Shown piece by piece: positions 20,920-32,968 of a DNA stretch of 64,000 nt. The notes beneath the pieces are model-generated. The model had not been told where the DNA came from. It worked only from the letters and a program-made list of their open reading frames with translations, and did no database searches. The stretch is taken from positions 91,981 to 155,980 of the forward strand of contig MZZL01000404.1 in assembly GCA_002749535.1 (NCBI GenBank), read 5' to 3'. Made by a program: the position numbers and the translations under genes. The DNA is from Apophysomyces variabilis. Its lineage: Eukaryota; Mucoromycota; Mucoromycetes; Mucorales; Mucoraceae. The stretch's first letter is position 1; every line of letters begins with the position of its first letter.

Positions 20920-21752
20920 GGTCTACAAAGAGAGAGAAAGAGAGTGGTGATAAAGAAGAAGAATACAAGTATATATGGGGTTTGGGTGTACCAGGAAGAG
21001 ATAAAAAAATTAGGGTGGTCTGGAAGTGCGGAGAAGGTGTTTTGTGTGGTGTGGGGGCTGTCGAACTTTTTTCTCTAAAAATTCCGACCCAATGACGTTG
21101 TATTTTTGGCACATCAAAAAGCGCAGTGTACCGTATCGGACACACTCGTAGTGTACAAACACTGTGGATTAAAGGATCGTCCCACTTTCATCTTTGTTTA
21201 ACAAAAGATTCATGCATTATTGAGCATATAGACAGGTCCCTATCTATTCTAGGGATAATATATAATGAATAGGTAAAAGGGAGAAAGGAAAGCTGTCAAA
21301 AAAAAAGAAAAAAGAAAAAACAATCATATGGCCGGGAAGAGGGTAGAAAATGAACAATAAAGAGAGTTTATAATTAGACAGCTTTTGTTGTGTCTGTGTT
21401 GCAAATGAAGTGCGTTTTTCAATGATTGTTTTCTTAGTATAATTGAGGGCATTTAGTCTATCCAAAGGGCTATAATGCACCCAGACTTTTGCTTTACATA
21501 TCCGGGAAATGAGATCGTGCGTCTCGGAGGAGTCGTTAAGTTTTCCACCGAACGTGTTCCTGTGACACCTAACTGTTTGCAGTGCTGATTCGAAAAAAAA
21601 AAAGTGAATCCCTTGTGTTCCGGTGCACAGGCATTTTGTCGGACCCGAATCTTTGACATATAAAAATTTCTCGCATTTCCCACTCTAATACTTCTTTCCT
21701 TCCCTTTGCTTCTCTCTCTTTATCCTTAACAAAAACCCATATCCCAATCATA
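20920..21752. other. Divergent promoter region, phosphatase (minus) and transporter (plus)
   Basis: The 830-bp spacer separates two divergent genes. It is AT-rich with A/G runs. No confident binding site could be named. Confidence 0.5.
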
Positions 21753-23526
21753 ATGGCGGAGAAGGAGGAGTATATCTTGGAATATGAAAAGAAGGAAGTC
21801 GTTACGTCCACTACCGTTATCAATGAAACTACTACGACTACACAATACGATGTAACGGGAAAGGCAGAATATACAGTCACTGCAGCAGAACGCAGTTTAA
21901 TCCGAAAAATGGATTTCCTTTATGTGATGCCATTCGTAGCAATACTTAATTTCTTACAGGTAGAAAAGATAAACAGAAAAGACAATAACTACAGTTGTAC
22001 CGATCATCTCATGCTTCTTTCTTTTAGTATTTTGACAAGTCATCCATTAACTATTCGGCCGTATTGGGTATCGTGCAAGACACCCACCTTGCAGACGGAC
22101 AACTCAATTGGCTTGGTTCCATCTTTTACCTTGGTTACCTCGTTTTTCAGGTATAGCCTCTTCTTTTTTTTTCTTGTTCATCAAGAAAAAGATTATACAA
22201 TAGCTTTTCCCTGAACTGCTGAATTAGATTCCAAATGCTATTCTGATTCAACGCATTCCCCTTGGAAAATACATGGGTGCCTTGATCGCTCTTTGGGGTA
22301 TGGTGTTGGTATGCACAGCTGAGGGAAAGAATTTCCAACAGTTGGCCGCTCTCCGATTTCTCCTGGGCTTCTTTGAAGCTGGCATGTATCCATGCTGTAT
22401 TATGCTCATCAGTGCCATGTACCGTCGTTCTGAACAAGCGGCTCGCATTGGTATGATCTATATTTGTAATGGTGTTGCCATGGCGGTCGGAGGATTCGTG
22501 AGCTATGGCATTGGTCACATGCACGGTGTTGGCGGAAAAAGCGCCTGGCAATGGTAACCGACGAAGACGTGGTGCGGTAAATCCCAACTAAAAAGGTTAA
22601 TTATCTGATAGGATCATGATTATTCTCGGTGCTATTACTATTTTCTTTGGCGTGATTTGCTTCTTCTTCCTTATTGATAAACCAAAATCGCGTTTCCTGC
22701 GTCTCACGCCTGAGCAAAAAGAAGCTGTTGAACAGCGTCTGAAGGACAATAACGTGGTTCGCACAAACAAGATCAAGATTAACCATATGATTGAAGCCCT
22801 GAAAGAGCCGCGTTTTTACTGCTTTATCTTCGCTTCCTGTCTATTGAATATCCAAAACGGCGCTTTGGGCATCTTCAGCACCATTATTACCGCTGGGTTC
22901 GGTTTTTCGGTAAGCCAATTTTCTTTTTCACGATTTCAGGTTCAGCTTCACTAACCTCACCTTTTTTTTTGGTTGTTCACAAAAAAAAGAGCTTGGACGC
23001 CATCCTGCTTAGTGTTCCTTCGGGTGTTGTGGACTGTATCATTATCATTGTTGCTGTGTGGTACAATCGACGCTACGGTCGTACACTTTATGTTGCCTCT
23101 ATTCTGCTGACCATTTCTACCTTGGGTTTGATCTTGCTCGTGACAATTCCCAAACCTCAAGTGAAACTGTTGGGTCTCTATCTTTGTTGGGCGTTCCCAG
23201 CAGCTTATACCTTGCTCCTGGCATCTGTGGCCAACAACGTGTCAGGTTATACCAAGAAGATTTTCTACAGTTGTGTCATGATCGTTATGTATACCATTGG
23301 TAACTTTGCCGGACCGCTCATGATAGTCAGTTGGCAAAAGCCTCTTTACCTTGGTGGCATGATCGGCTACATGGCAGCAAACACCATTTCCTCGATTTTG
23401 ATGCTTTTCGCACATTATTTGATGGCCAAATCCAACCGAGAACGTCTCGGTAATCCGCAACCCCCGGTAGACCCGGATGAAGATCTGACAGACCGAGAAA
23501 ACCCCAACTTTATTTACCGTTTATAA
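21753..23526 (+). CDS. MFS transporter, anion:cation symporter (allantoate/nicotinate permease-like)
   Basis: The protein belongs to the major facilitator superfamily, ACS/DAL5-like branch, whose fungal members import carboxylate-type nutrients such as allantoate, nicotinate or pantothenate; the substrate here is not predictable. The model is join(21753..21959, 22028..22150, 22228..22553, 22612..22909, 22990..23526), 496 residues with all phases closing. Visible features are a Thr-rich cytoplasmic N-terminus, RKMDFLYVMPFVAILNFLQ (TM1), YFDKSSINYSAVLGI (loop and TM2), LGYLVFQIPNAILIQRIPLG (TM3), ALRFLLGFFEAGMYPC (TM5, family signature), a long central loop after TM6 (LTPEQKEAVEQRLKDN), six further TM helices and an acidic tail. 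The last intron has an unusual acceptor preceded by eight adenines. Confidence 0.92.
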
Positions 23527-24165
23527 TCTATCTTTCTGAAAGCCCTCTCCCTTTTTTGGGGAAGATGAAAGAAAAAGTAATAGCAATGACTCCGATGCAT
23601 CCGTGCAGGGCTCTTGGGCAAATGTAAACATACACAAATCATTCGACAAAACGAAATGTACGCTACTAATACTACTATGAAACTTAAATATAGAAAGGTT
23701 TACTTTCCAATTTGTTTTTATTACTTTGTATTCATACCTAAATTCACCTTCGTCCTACCTAACCCTGTCTCAGAAACTGAAATTAAAAAAAAAGGCGGTC
23801 AAGCTTGTACGTAACACGAACTTCAATGGGCGACTATAGGAAAGACGAAAAAGTGCCTCCTTTTTCGACGTGGTCCAAAGCGTCTCGAATGTCGTACATA
23901 CATCATATAACCATTTGCCTCTGAAAATATAGAAATCAAACAGACTAAATACAAAGATACAAAGCCGTGATTTCGCAACGGACTTTAGCCTATACATAAA
24001 AATAATACATTCGTGCAACGGTTCGTCAACCTCTCGTACTGAGCAAATGCAGAACTGTCGATGTAAAGCCGCACGTATGAGTGATAAACGCATGGAGTGA
24101 TATATATATACATATATATTGAATTTGGAATGAAAGGCAAAGTTTAAGACAGCTAAAGACACTAA
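23527..24165. other. Intergenic; transition to the second repeat island
   Basis: The segment holds the transporter 3' UTR and AT-rich DNA with an ATATATATAC tract near 24110. No gene is supported. Confidence 0.5.
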
Positions 24166-24979
24166 GCTAGATTCCTATAGAAACGCATACGGTCACCCAT
24201 TCCATCTCTGAATCCTAGCTGAAGAACCAGCTCAACGCTAGCCAGTCGAAGAGCCTTATGACGAGTTAACCATGAGTTCCAGTGCTGCCGGACGCTGTAC
24301 ACTACACAATCAAATGCGACCATCTTCAGCAAAGCAAACTTTTGCAACAGTGCAGTGTGCGACTACTCGTGATTCCTTGCGTGCTGGTACAAACCATTAG
24401 GTGCATCATCCTTATCATAAAAATGTAAAACTTATCTCTCCATGAAGCATCGCAAGAAACCAAGGATCAGAGAAGGAGCTCCAGCAGCGCCGTCAGTCAT
24501 CTGCCTTTAAAGACGCCGGTGAAATTCCAGGGAGAAGCTGGCTAGACTTCTATAGAAACGCACACGGTCACCCACTTCATCTCTGAGTCCTAACTGAAGA
24601 ACCAGCTCAACGCTAGCCAGTCGAAGAGCCTTATGACGAGTTAACCATGAGTTCCAGTGCTGCCGGACGCTGTACACTACACAATCAAATGCGACCATCT
24701 TCAGCAAAGCAAACTTTTGCAACAGTGCAGTGTGCGACTACTCGTGATTCCTTGCGTGCTGGTACAAACCATTAGGTGCATCATCCTTATCATAAAAATG
24801 TAAAACTTATCTCTCCATGAAGCATCGCAAGAAACCAAGGATCAGAGAAGGAGCTCCAGCAGCGCCGTCAGTCATCTGCCTTTAAAGACGCCGGTGAAAT
24901 TCCAGGGAGAAGCTGGCTAGACTTCTATAGAAACGCACACGGTCACCCACTACATCTCTGAATCCTAGCTGAAGAACCA
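24166..24979. repeat. 375-bp tandem repeat, 2.2 copies
   Basis: The phrase ctatagaaacgca recurs at 24175, 24550 and 24925, a constant spacing of 375 bp. The first two units are nearly identical over their full length and the third stops after about 60 bp at gaagaacca. Each full unit has a 60-70-codon minus-strand open frame (MQKFALLKMVAFDCVVYSV...) that is not recognisable as a protein; its conservation simply follows from the duplication. It lies 240 bp beyond the stop of the minus-strand Fanzor relic. Confidence 0.92.
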
Positions 24980-25037
24980 AGTTTTAGAGGCGCAACCGTA
25001 CGCCATCCATTTAGTACTGGTTTATTCAAAAGTTTTT

Positions 25038-25099
25038 GAAGATTTCATCCAAAATTGTTTGAAGATTCCGCCCAAAATTGTTTGAAGATTTGGAGATAA
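25038..25099. repeat. 23-bp tandem repeat, about 2.5 copies
   Basis: Units starting gaagatt recur at 25038, 25061 and 25084. Each full unit ends in cccaaaattgttt or tccaaaattgttt. Confidence 0.85.
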
Positions 25100-25218
25100 A
25101 AGTTATAAAGAATTTGCCAGTAATATTTGGTGAGTATCCTCTGTTAAAATGAGATAGTGAGCTTACTGGTGTGACCACCTGCGAATGCGAAAGATAAACG
25201 TTAGTATAACAATTCTAA

Positions 25219-27450
25219 CTAGAAACACTGCCTAATACTCCTTTCGGGTCCCGCATTCGTAGCGGTGATTTGTGTCGGCCGGCGGAACGCGTCCGGGCGC
25301 CCATGGCCGTTCCATATAGATTGCGCAATGCAGAACATATTCTTGCTTGTATTAATATCACGATTCCATCGCGTTCTACAGATTTTGCAGACTTGAATGC
25401 CATGGTGTTTGATACCATCTTCAGTAACCACATTGCATAATGTCTTCGTTTTGCACTTGTGACAAATCTATTTGTATTTCATATTAAGTCAAGCATGGAT
25501 AAAATAACATTGCCTCAGTTACCTGTTATGTGAGCTAAGCGTCTATCTTCACTACAAGCACCTCGCCACGAGCCTCGCGTCTCCTCAAAATCCTCCATAA
25601 TTTGTTAACGGCCGCTTTTCGATGTCCTTTGTATCGGCACTTGTCCTTCCAAACATCCCCGCCCCAAATACAAACAATGGCATCTTTCCATTATTATCCG
25701 GATTTGGTTGGGATTGCTTCCAGCTTCTGGCTCGACGGCTTTCATTTACTGTAGAACGCACGGCAGATAATGGTTGCTCGGGTATCCTATCATTGTGGGA
25801 ATAATTACTACTTTTATCCTGATATCTGTTCCTTTAATACCTTCCAGTGTTCTTATTCTTGTGCCTTCTACGCTGCTCGCGATTCTTCTTCCGTTTCCGA
25901 TGGTTGTATTTACGGCCTCCGTCTATCAAAATATTTGCCAACTCTTCTACCGCTCGTTGCCTGCCTTGATGGTCGCGGAACCGCCTCTCTCGGTCATTTG
26001 GCCCGTAGAAATTGACTAATACATCTTTGTGCAGGAAAAAGTAATCCACTCGTCCATTGTATTTGCGGATATTGCATGTTTTTGCACTTGGAAAATTACT
26101 CTCGATGGTATCAATGCCCTGATGTCTTTTTTGTTTCAGTAGCTGCTGACCCCTTTGAGGCGACCCAGTCATGCAGTAATACTCTGCAGACGAACAGCGG
26201 CAGATTTCATGCTCTGTTTCACCAGCACCATATGACGCAGTATATAGATGCGGCACGCCAGGGTCAATCCCACACAGACGATAATATCTGCTGATGTCCT
26301 CAGTGGTAAAATCTTCGAGTTCAAGCTCAACTGTGTTAAGCTTTGCACTGCGAGCAAAGTGAAAAACAACACTAAAACCGTCCGTGCAGATTTCATTTGT
26401 GAACGTTCCGCAATTCATGCTAAAAGTGATGCTTAGCTTCGTACATTATTCTCAGATAATAGGTAACTGACCTTCGGAAGACGTACTTGTTCAAGTCATA
26501 GACTTGGTTAAAAATCTCCAATTACCTTCATAGTCGTCTGTATCGTTTCTGACTTGAACCAACGCCTTCAATGCCTTTGCATTAATGGTGCGAAGCGAAA
26601 GTGGAAGGAAGGTTGAGCTGCTAATGAAAACAGCCTAGGCAAATTGCCTGATTCCTCGTCGTCGCTCTGTTGGTGCTCTTGCTCGTACATCTCTAATATA
26701 GCACGCAATACAGGATACATACCCCAGGTCTTTCCGATAAAGCATCGATAGTGCACTTTTGGGTCATCAACGGAATAAGAAAAAATGGAGGTTAACAATT
26801 GCAAGGAATAGGTCGAAGGACGCATTTTCCAAGCATGAGGGCCAAGCTGGCTCACCACCGGCAATGCTTTCGTACAGATAATCATACGTGATCCGACTTG
26901 CAGACGATTTAGATAGATCCTGCAGTGGGAAACAATAAGAATGTCAATGAATCAAGCATATAAGTTTCTGTTGCGCTGCTTTACTGGAACAAGCATTTGA
27001 AGCCTATGAATGATGAATCCGCAAACTCTTTGTTGAAAATTTTCTACAATGTCGTTTGTATAAGTATCTCGCAATGTCTTGCAAGCCGCAGAAAGAGCGT
27101 CACTGTATCCAGTGAAGTTGTTTCTCGGGAAAACAATAGCAGGATGCCGCTCGCGAAATTGATTCCAAAAATCATAAATGTTGTCTGGCATATGAGGATT
27201 GGTGTTCGTCACATAGATATTCATCACCAGTTGTACGATCGAATATCAAAAGTTCTGTGAGTACAGATACACTGGGATTTCTCTCTGGATATATTCGATT
27301 ATATATGCATTGACAAAGAATTGCATTCGGATTATAAGTTTGCGCATGAATTCCGATAAAGACGTGATGCGACTTTGCAAGAGAGTTGCGTACTCTAGAC
27401 GGACGACATTTTTAAACGGTATTTTTCGTGATATTTTCCAGTATCCTCAA
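25219..27450 (-). pseudogene. Second Fanzor, catalytically dead relic
   Basis: The minus strand carries a second Fanzor in recognisable order. N-terminal helices (about 27430-26990) read SEFMRKLIIRMQFFV, then CKTLRDTYTNDIVENFQQRV. The linker strand NLPRLFSLAAQPSFHF follows near 26640. RuvC-I is LCGIDPGVPHLYTASYGAGE (about 26270), with CSSAEYYCMTGS, and later RDHQGRQRAVEELANIL. RuvC-II begins PLFVFGAGMFG (about 25680). The zinc finger CHKC...CKIC and RuvC-III WNRDINTSKNMFCIAQ, ending RPDAFRRP, occupy 25467-25219. Introns are visible, for example with acceptor at 25468-25469. Frame changes occur near 26760, 26590 and 25640. Around 25530-25545 the expected DEYLTSQ reads DA*LT*Q, so the RuvC-II glutamate codon is gone and two stops are present. 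The 5' limit is uncertain. Confidence 0.85.
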
Positions 27451-27721
27451 CTGTTTTACCCATTGGGTCGTTTAGAATTATCTTCTAATTAGTAGGATGA
27501 TTATCTATGACTTTGGGATGTAGTTACACTTACTTCTGAACGAACACACGCTTTTGATTCAAAATCTCGTATTGCGAATTTTCATAGTTTGATTAAATGA
27601 TTCTTCAAAATTTGACTCCGATACTTCATTGAAAAACCAATAGCGGATTTCAATGTCCGCAGTGGATGTACCTGTTAATGGGCGGGCGAACTTATGCTGC
27701 GCTTGACCCGTCTCAGGAGCA

Positions 27722-28739
27722 ATGACAGATATTGATTGGTGCATAACAAAGGCCAAAACTCTTTCTTTATCGTTATTTGCCCAGGAATACGGGTATACGG
27801 ATAAGAGAAAAGCCAATGAGCGTTACGGCAACATCCTGAATTCGAAGAGATTGGAGATACTCCCAAACATTGCCGACTTGCGTTTGGCTTTTGGCGCGTG
27901 GAAAAATAGCATCTACGAGCAGGAATTCTGGAATAATGTGGAGTTATCGCAAGCTCGCGCAGAAACTGAAAATAGCCTCACCAAAAATGCACTGCGATCT
28001 ATCAAACATTTAGGCGATCAAGAGGAAGACCGGATATGCCAAAAGCCGTATGCTGAAGCTTTGAGAAAGATTTTAATAGAATGACTTTAATACGGATTCG
28101 TTACGCAGGATAACCAACGGAATATATGAGAAAACTGCTGAGAGTCAAGACATTCCTAGTAGCGATAATGCTTACGCCATGGACGGGAGAATTGAACGTC
28201 ATTCTGACTTTCTTGTCGCACGTCCTGCAACGTAACCTAGTTCATTAATACCAAAGGCCATTATAGAACTGATCCGTGTGCTATTGATAGACCAACACCC
28301 ACCCAAAGCCCGTTAAGTAACAGTGACAGACTCTCTCAAATCTTGGTAACTTTCATGATTTATAGCTGCTAACATACAGAGTAATTGAGTGTTGAAACAT
28401 AGAAGCGTGGACTGAGTGAACACGGTGATGAATCCCAGCGTGGCCGAATAAAGGTAGTTTGTCTAATTTGCATGCACGCAAGCATGTTGATTAATTTCGC
28501 TCAGGTGCAGAAACGAGGTGACGATGACAGAACCATTATCGATGATCTGGTAACAGCACTGTTTGTATGCTCTTTCAGATCTTGTTCATTTCTTGAGAAT
28601 CTGTGATTGTATAGTTTCTTTCAAGCCCAGGTTCGGGCTATCATCCAGAGGTGATAGTTACGGAAATCAAAACCATTTGGGATCAATGGCGAAATTTTCT
28701 TGAAGCTGCCCGAGCAGATGAGGATATACATCAGTATAG
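27722..28739 (+). pseudogene. Coding-like exons upstream of the 28783 gene; possibly its broken 5' part
   Basis: A frame at 27722-28084 encodes an acidic, helical 120-residue segment (DWCITKAKTLSLSLFAQEYG...). A second piece at 28626-28739 encodes PGSGYHPEVIVTEIKTIWDQ. Both are on the strand and side expected for 5' exons of the next gene. I could not join them in phase, so either the 5' half is decayed or the true exon borders differ. No known domain is recognised. The first piece overlaps, on the opposite strand, the extreme upstream edge of the Fanzor relic. Confidence 0.4.
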
Positions 28740-28782
28740 GTAGGCTTAGGATTTCGCAGTTATAAAATAGTAACCAACTAAG

Positions 28783-30092
28783 ATGGCCACTAGCGCTGAA
28801 AAGCATGGGATTGTTATTTGCGGGGATGGTATACGCCCAAAAGGAAATATGCCACAGGATGCATACGCCCAAGTCAGCCAGCTGCTCAGGACAACCAAAC
28901 GGCGAGAGTTCCATGAAATCTTCTCCGCCGAATTGTCCGCCATCGACAATGTCTTAGATAGCGTAAGTAGAATTGACGGACATCGGTATGTTTAAGGTTT
29001 ATTAACAGGGATTTTGTATCGTAGGAACGCGGCACAATGTTACAAGAAGCGAGAAAGCTTGCGGTGCTCAAGGTAGAAGACAGTCGACAGCCCCAGATCG
29101 CATTTCTCACTGACCTTTTGGTGGCAATGTGAGTCAGACAGGCTGATTTATGCTGCATGACTCATAATGTTTGTACATATCCATCTTAATGTAGCATACG
29201 TGATATTTATACGGCAAAACCGAACCTTGGTCATTCGGAGACTAAACTTAACGAAGCATTGGTTTGGCCAGCAATGCGATTTGCTTTGTATGCAGTTACG
29301 AATAAGAAGCGTGGGTTACAATTCTTTCCTGGTGAAGAACGTTTGCGCTCTATGTCTATACAGCTCAAGGCAAATGGTATTTATGTTGATGAACGATCTT
29401 GCTACAAGGCTGATGGAGTGCTAAGATGCACAGAAGATAACGACAAGTTAGAAGTGGCTCTTCTTGAAACTTCTAATGCCTACGGCCAAGGCGACCCAAC
29501 TAAAGTTAACTTTGATTTTCATAAAGGCATGTATGGTGCAGTGTCCATGCTGAAAACCGTGGCGGACGTTTACAAGTACGCTTCTTTCCATATTATGGCG
29601 AAACTTAAACTTTACTTTTGGCATGTCCATAGTAAGTTTGTTGAAGTAATCCGGAAATACCTACTAAACAGCTCATAGCAACTCATATACGGCTTTGGAG
29701 CATATCCTGTCCATCTGATGGTGTTTTCGTGATGATGCGAGAAGACAAATGCCCCATTCCAACTAGCTTTAGCGATGATCCGAAACTTTTGCTGGATTTT
29801 ACGCGTTTCATTTGGACCTTCAAGGCAAGCAGTAATGGATTGATGACCTACTTGAGTCTCTCATTGATTCTCGATTTAGGAGCGGCTTGAGGAGACCATG
29901 GCCAGCCTGGATGAGCTACAGAATTCAAACAATCATTTGATGCGAGATTATCGACACTGTCCACTCCCTCCAGAAAAGGATCTTTCCCAGCTAGTTAAGC
30001 CCGCGATTATCAAGATCACCGAACGAGTTCATGGTACCATGTTTATCAATGATGGCCCTTTTAGCTCCCCTCTTGTTCCGCCATCATTATAA
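28783..30092 (+). CDS. Hypothetical multi-exon protein with a possible PD-(D/E)XK-like motif
   Basis: The model is join(28783..28962, 29025..29128, 29195..29631, 29679..29824, 29880..30092), 359 residues with all phases closing; true upstream exons may exist. The last intron (29825-29879) uses a GC donor (AAG|gcaagc). The core reads LNEALVWPAMRFALYAV, FFPGEERLRSMSIQLKANG, YKADGVLRCTED, KLEVALLETSNAYG and FDFHKGMYGAVSMLKTVADV. I believe this wording matches a family repeated many times in mucoromycete genomes, but I cannot name a function. The spacing D-G-V ... E-V-A-L-L-E resembles the D...(D/E)xK arrangement of restriction-like nucleases, with the usual Lys replaced; that reading is speculative. 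No signal peptide or membrane segment is seen. Confidence 0.6.
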
Positions 30093-32136
30093 TCGTAGCC
30101 TACGTTAATACCATGGATCTGTGCTTAAGTGACGTTCACGGACGTATGGTTCTCATAGATGCCTGGATCTGTCAATGAACGAGCTCGCCTTATATGCGTA
30201 AAACGTAAGGGCTTTGGAATATCATTCATAGTCAATTCCGACGTAATGCTACCAGAAGAGAAGAATCCAGTCCTTTCCTTGTGTGTCAAGGGTATAGTGC
30301 AGTAGCAATACAAGGTAAAGGTAAAGCCTAGTATATCACGTCATGAAATACAGTGGTGTGGCGGTCAGATTCCTCGTCGTTTAACGGTAGATAACCTAAA
30401 TAAAATCAAAAACAATACCAAAATGGAATATGGTACCTTATTATGCAGTAACGACTGCCTCTGGTTACAAAAACAAACAGAGGCATGTACAGATACTATG
30501 ACATTGGTATAAACGCAGAACGGCCTTGCATTGATAATGTATATTTGCATTCTCCCGTAGAAATAATCAGCTAGGTGCATGCCTGAATAGAACAGGGCTT
30601 GTTAAGATGACTATCCATGTGCTAGTATTTCGTAATGTGGCTGAACTTTGCCTTTTTCATTTACTCTATGACCAAAACTATTGGTGTCGCTTCATGACTG
30701 CTATGTAATATTATACAAACAAGGGATAGCTTGGAGAAAAAACAATTGCTCGGATACGTTATAGTCGAATGGTTAGAGTTTTTTTTGGTGCTTTTTCTTA
30801 TTATTGGCTATCCGTCCTTCTTCAGGAATGGCAAAGGATGAGTAGGGTTCTAGGGTGGTGAATTTTTTTGACACCCAATTTTTCTGGTAATTCCATTGAC
30901 AGAGGGTTAGTGACACTGTAGCACTAAGCTAGTCCTAGTATGGCAATTCCAACAGGGCAGAAAAAGAAAAAGAACCGCAGTTCCTGTTTTGAATGAATGC
31001 CCCCGTCTTTTTGTCGATGCACATGTTCTAGTGCTACTTCTATTCCTTATTGTGGCAAAGAAATGTCAGCGGAGAAAACCGAGACACAAAAGAAAAAAAA
31101 AAGCAGTTGTCCATGCATGGACCACGAGCGGGCCCATACAACTTGCCATTAATTTAACGCGTTGTACTACATCCATACTAATAGGTGTGCTGATTAAAAC
31201 GTGCAATATGCCATCTGTGTAAACCAAACTAGGATCATTGTCTATTCCGTTAAGTTTCGAAGTAAATGAACAGGGAACATGGTAGTAGATAAGTACATAC
31301 ATCCATAGAGTGTAAAAAATAAGACCATACTTCATTCCTAAACGAACAAAGCAGGCATTGTCTACTCCGCACCGGGCAGACAATCTTTCCTCTGATCGTC
31401 AAGCGGACATTTGTCAACCAAGGTGTTACGATAATAGGAGCCTCGCGTAGCACATTCGGCACAGCATAGAAAACCAGAAAAAAGATGACTTATTTTTGGT
31501 TCTGCGAACTCAGTGATGGTACAACTACTCGCTTAATTAAGCTATCACTCTGGAATTGACGTTTTACAGGTATAGTTAAACAAACCAATAACATCACCAT
31601 ATTACTCACTTCTCGTCTTTGACCATGTCGAAGCAAATCAGTAAGGCTCAAACTTAAATCACGTCTAGGAATGGGTGCAAAGTAACAGACTGCTACCATG
31701 TCCCGAGACTTTTCTGACCAAGGATTGAAAAGAGAAAATCTATCTGAAAACGAAACATTCAAATACTCTCAAGTATCGATCTTGTGCACACATATTCTAT
31801 GAATGTCGCAATATCTGTTTCGAACGTTATGCGTTCACGTCCATAAAAAATGTTCGATTTGGAAAATGTCACTATGATTTGATAAACAATGGTCATCGAT
31901 CCTGCACCGCCAATCATCACTTATTACCCTATTGTAGAGAGGCAGGAATTTTACGTAATCGATAAGCAGATAATGCATTTAATCTTAAAGTATGTTAAAT
32001 TTGAGCCACCGTTATCATGAAAATAAGACTTTGAACATGTTTGAACTATATTCAACGTACACTAAATTCTAAGTAGAGCAGCGATATGCTGCAAGGAGTG
32101 GACGTGAAAAAGGCGCAGATGTTAGCAAGAGTAGAA
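30093..32136. other. Two-kilobase stretch with no recognisable gene
   Basis: Only short frames occur on both strands, none with recognisable motifs. A minus-strand frame at 31490-31762 (EKSRDMVAVCYFAPIPRRDL) reads more like protein than its neighbours but is unassigned. No tRNA, terminal repeat or target duplication was found apart from the MITE that follows. Confidence 0.45.
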
Positions 32137-32145
32137 CTTGGGAAA

Positions 32146-32689
32146 GGGAATTACTACGCGCACTAAAAGTTTGAGTCACTTTAGTAGCTTTTCCTTTTCA
32201 TACGGCGTCAATCAATCACCGCCGTAGGCTTCTCTAAGCTAATACCAGTTTTTAGTGCGCGAGGTGACCATGCATGTCTTGTTAACTTTTAGTGCGCGAG
32301 CTGGGCCTTTACAGCTAATAGTAGGCTGCGTGATAAACTTCAGAGGAAGTTCATTGTCCACTATGCAGAATAAAACCTTTCACCCATTCAAAATTACTCA
32401 TACTGTATACTAAATATTGCCCAGAGATATACTGTTGATCTCGCGCACTAAAAATTTATATACAATAGTTTATGCATGCGCACTAAAATTCGTATGAAGC
32501 GTATTATTTCTCTCGAACACTAAAAACTGACATGAAGTATATGGTCATCTCGCGCACTAAAAGCTGGTATTAGCTTAGAGAAGCCTACGCCGGTGATTGA
32601 TTGACGCCGTATGAAAAGGAAAAGCTACTAAAGTGACTCAACCTTTTAGTGCACGAGGTCACCAACTTTTAGTGCGCGTAGTTATTCCC
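32146..32689 (-). mobile_element. 544-bp MITE of the MULE family at 34.4 kb
   Basis: The element begins gggaattactacgcgcac and ends in its complement (gcgcgtagttattccc). It is flanked by a perfect 9-bp duplication, cttgggaaa, at 32137-32145 and 32690-32698. Read on the minus strand, 32689 down to about 32310 is collinear with 34396-34825 of the large MULE, including non-repeat subterminal sequence such as tagtggacaatg and cgcagcctactattagctgta. It then jumps to sequence like the MULE right terminus. It is therefore an internal-deletion derivative with no coding capacity. The left terminus lacks one copy of the 25-bp gcgcactaaaagt unit compared with the right. Confidence 0.93.
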
Positions 32690-32698
32690 CTTGGGAAA

Positions 32699-32968
32699 AC
32701 ATTGACGTATGTGCATCCTAAAATCGATTAATGAGAGAAACGATAGGGGATGAATGCCCTATTTTTTGATTCGTGTCTAAAGCTCAATCGACTTGGTCCG
32801 AAGTCAAGGATAGTATGGCAATCAACAGACGATCTTAATAAACCGCTATATCTGTAAGGGAAGGCAATGTGTGACTATTGTTCCCTTTTCATTTATTATA
32901 AAAGATTGGCAACTCGATACAATAGAAGATTTATCGGTTTGGGATGTGTAAACTAAACGAGATCGGTC
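32699..32968. other. Spacer, 3' flank of the small secreted protein gene
   Basis: The 270-bp stretch lies between the MITE and the stop codon of the minus-strand gene. An AATAAA-like tract (ttattataaaag, near 32895 on the plus strand) could serve the 3' end of that gene. Confidence 0.4.

Noticed and set aside
24162..24722. Two duplicated minus-strand genes (MQKFALLKMV...)
   Set aside because: The frames are identical only because they lie inside the 375-bp tandem unit; no motif or start context supports coding.
30371..30405. tRNA-like 5' half (ttcctcgtcgtttaacggtag)
   Set aside because: No matching T arm or acceptor 3' strand follows within 60 bp, so no cloverleaf can be formed.
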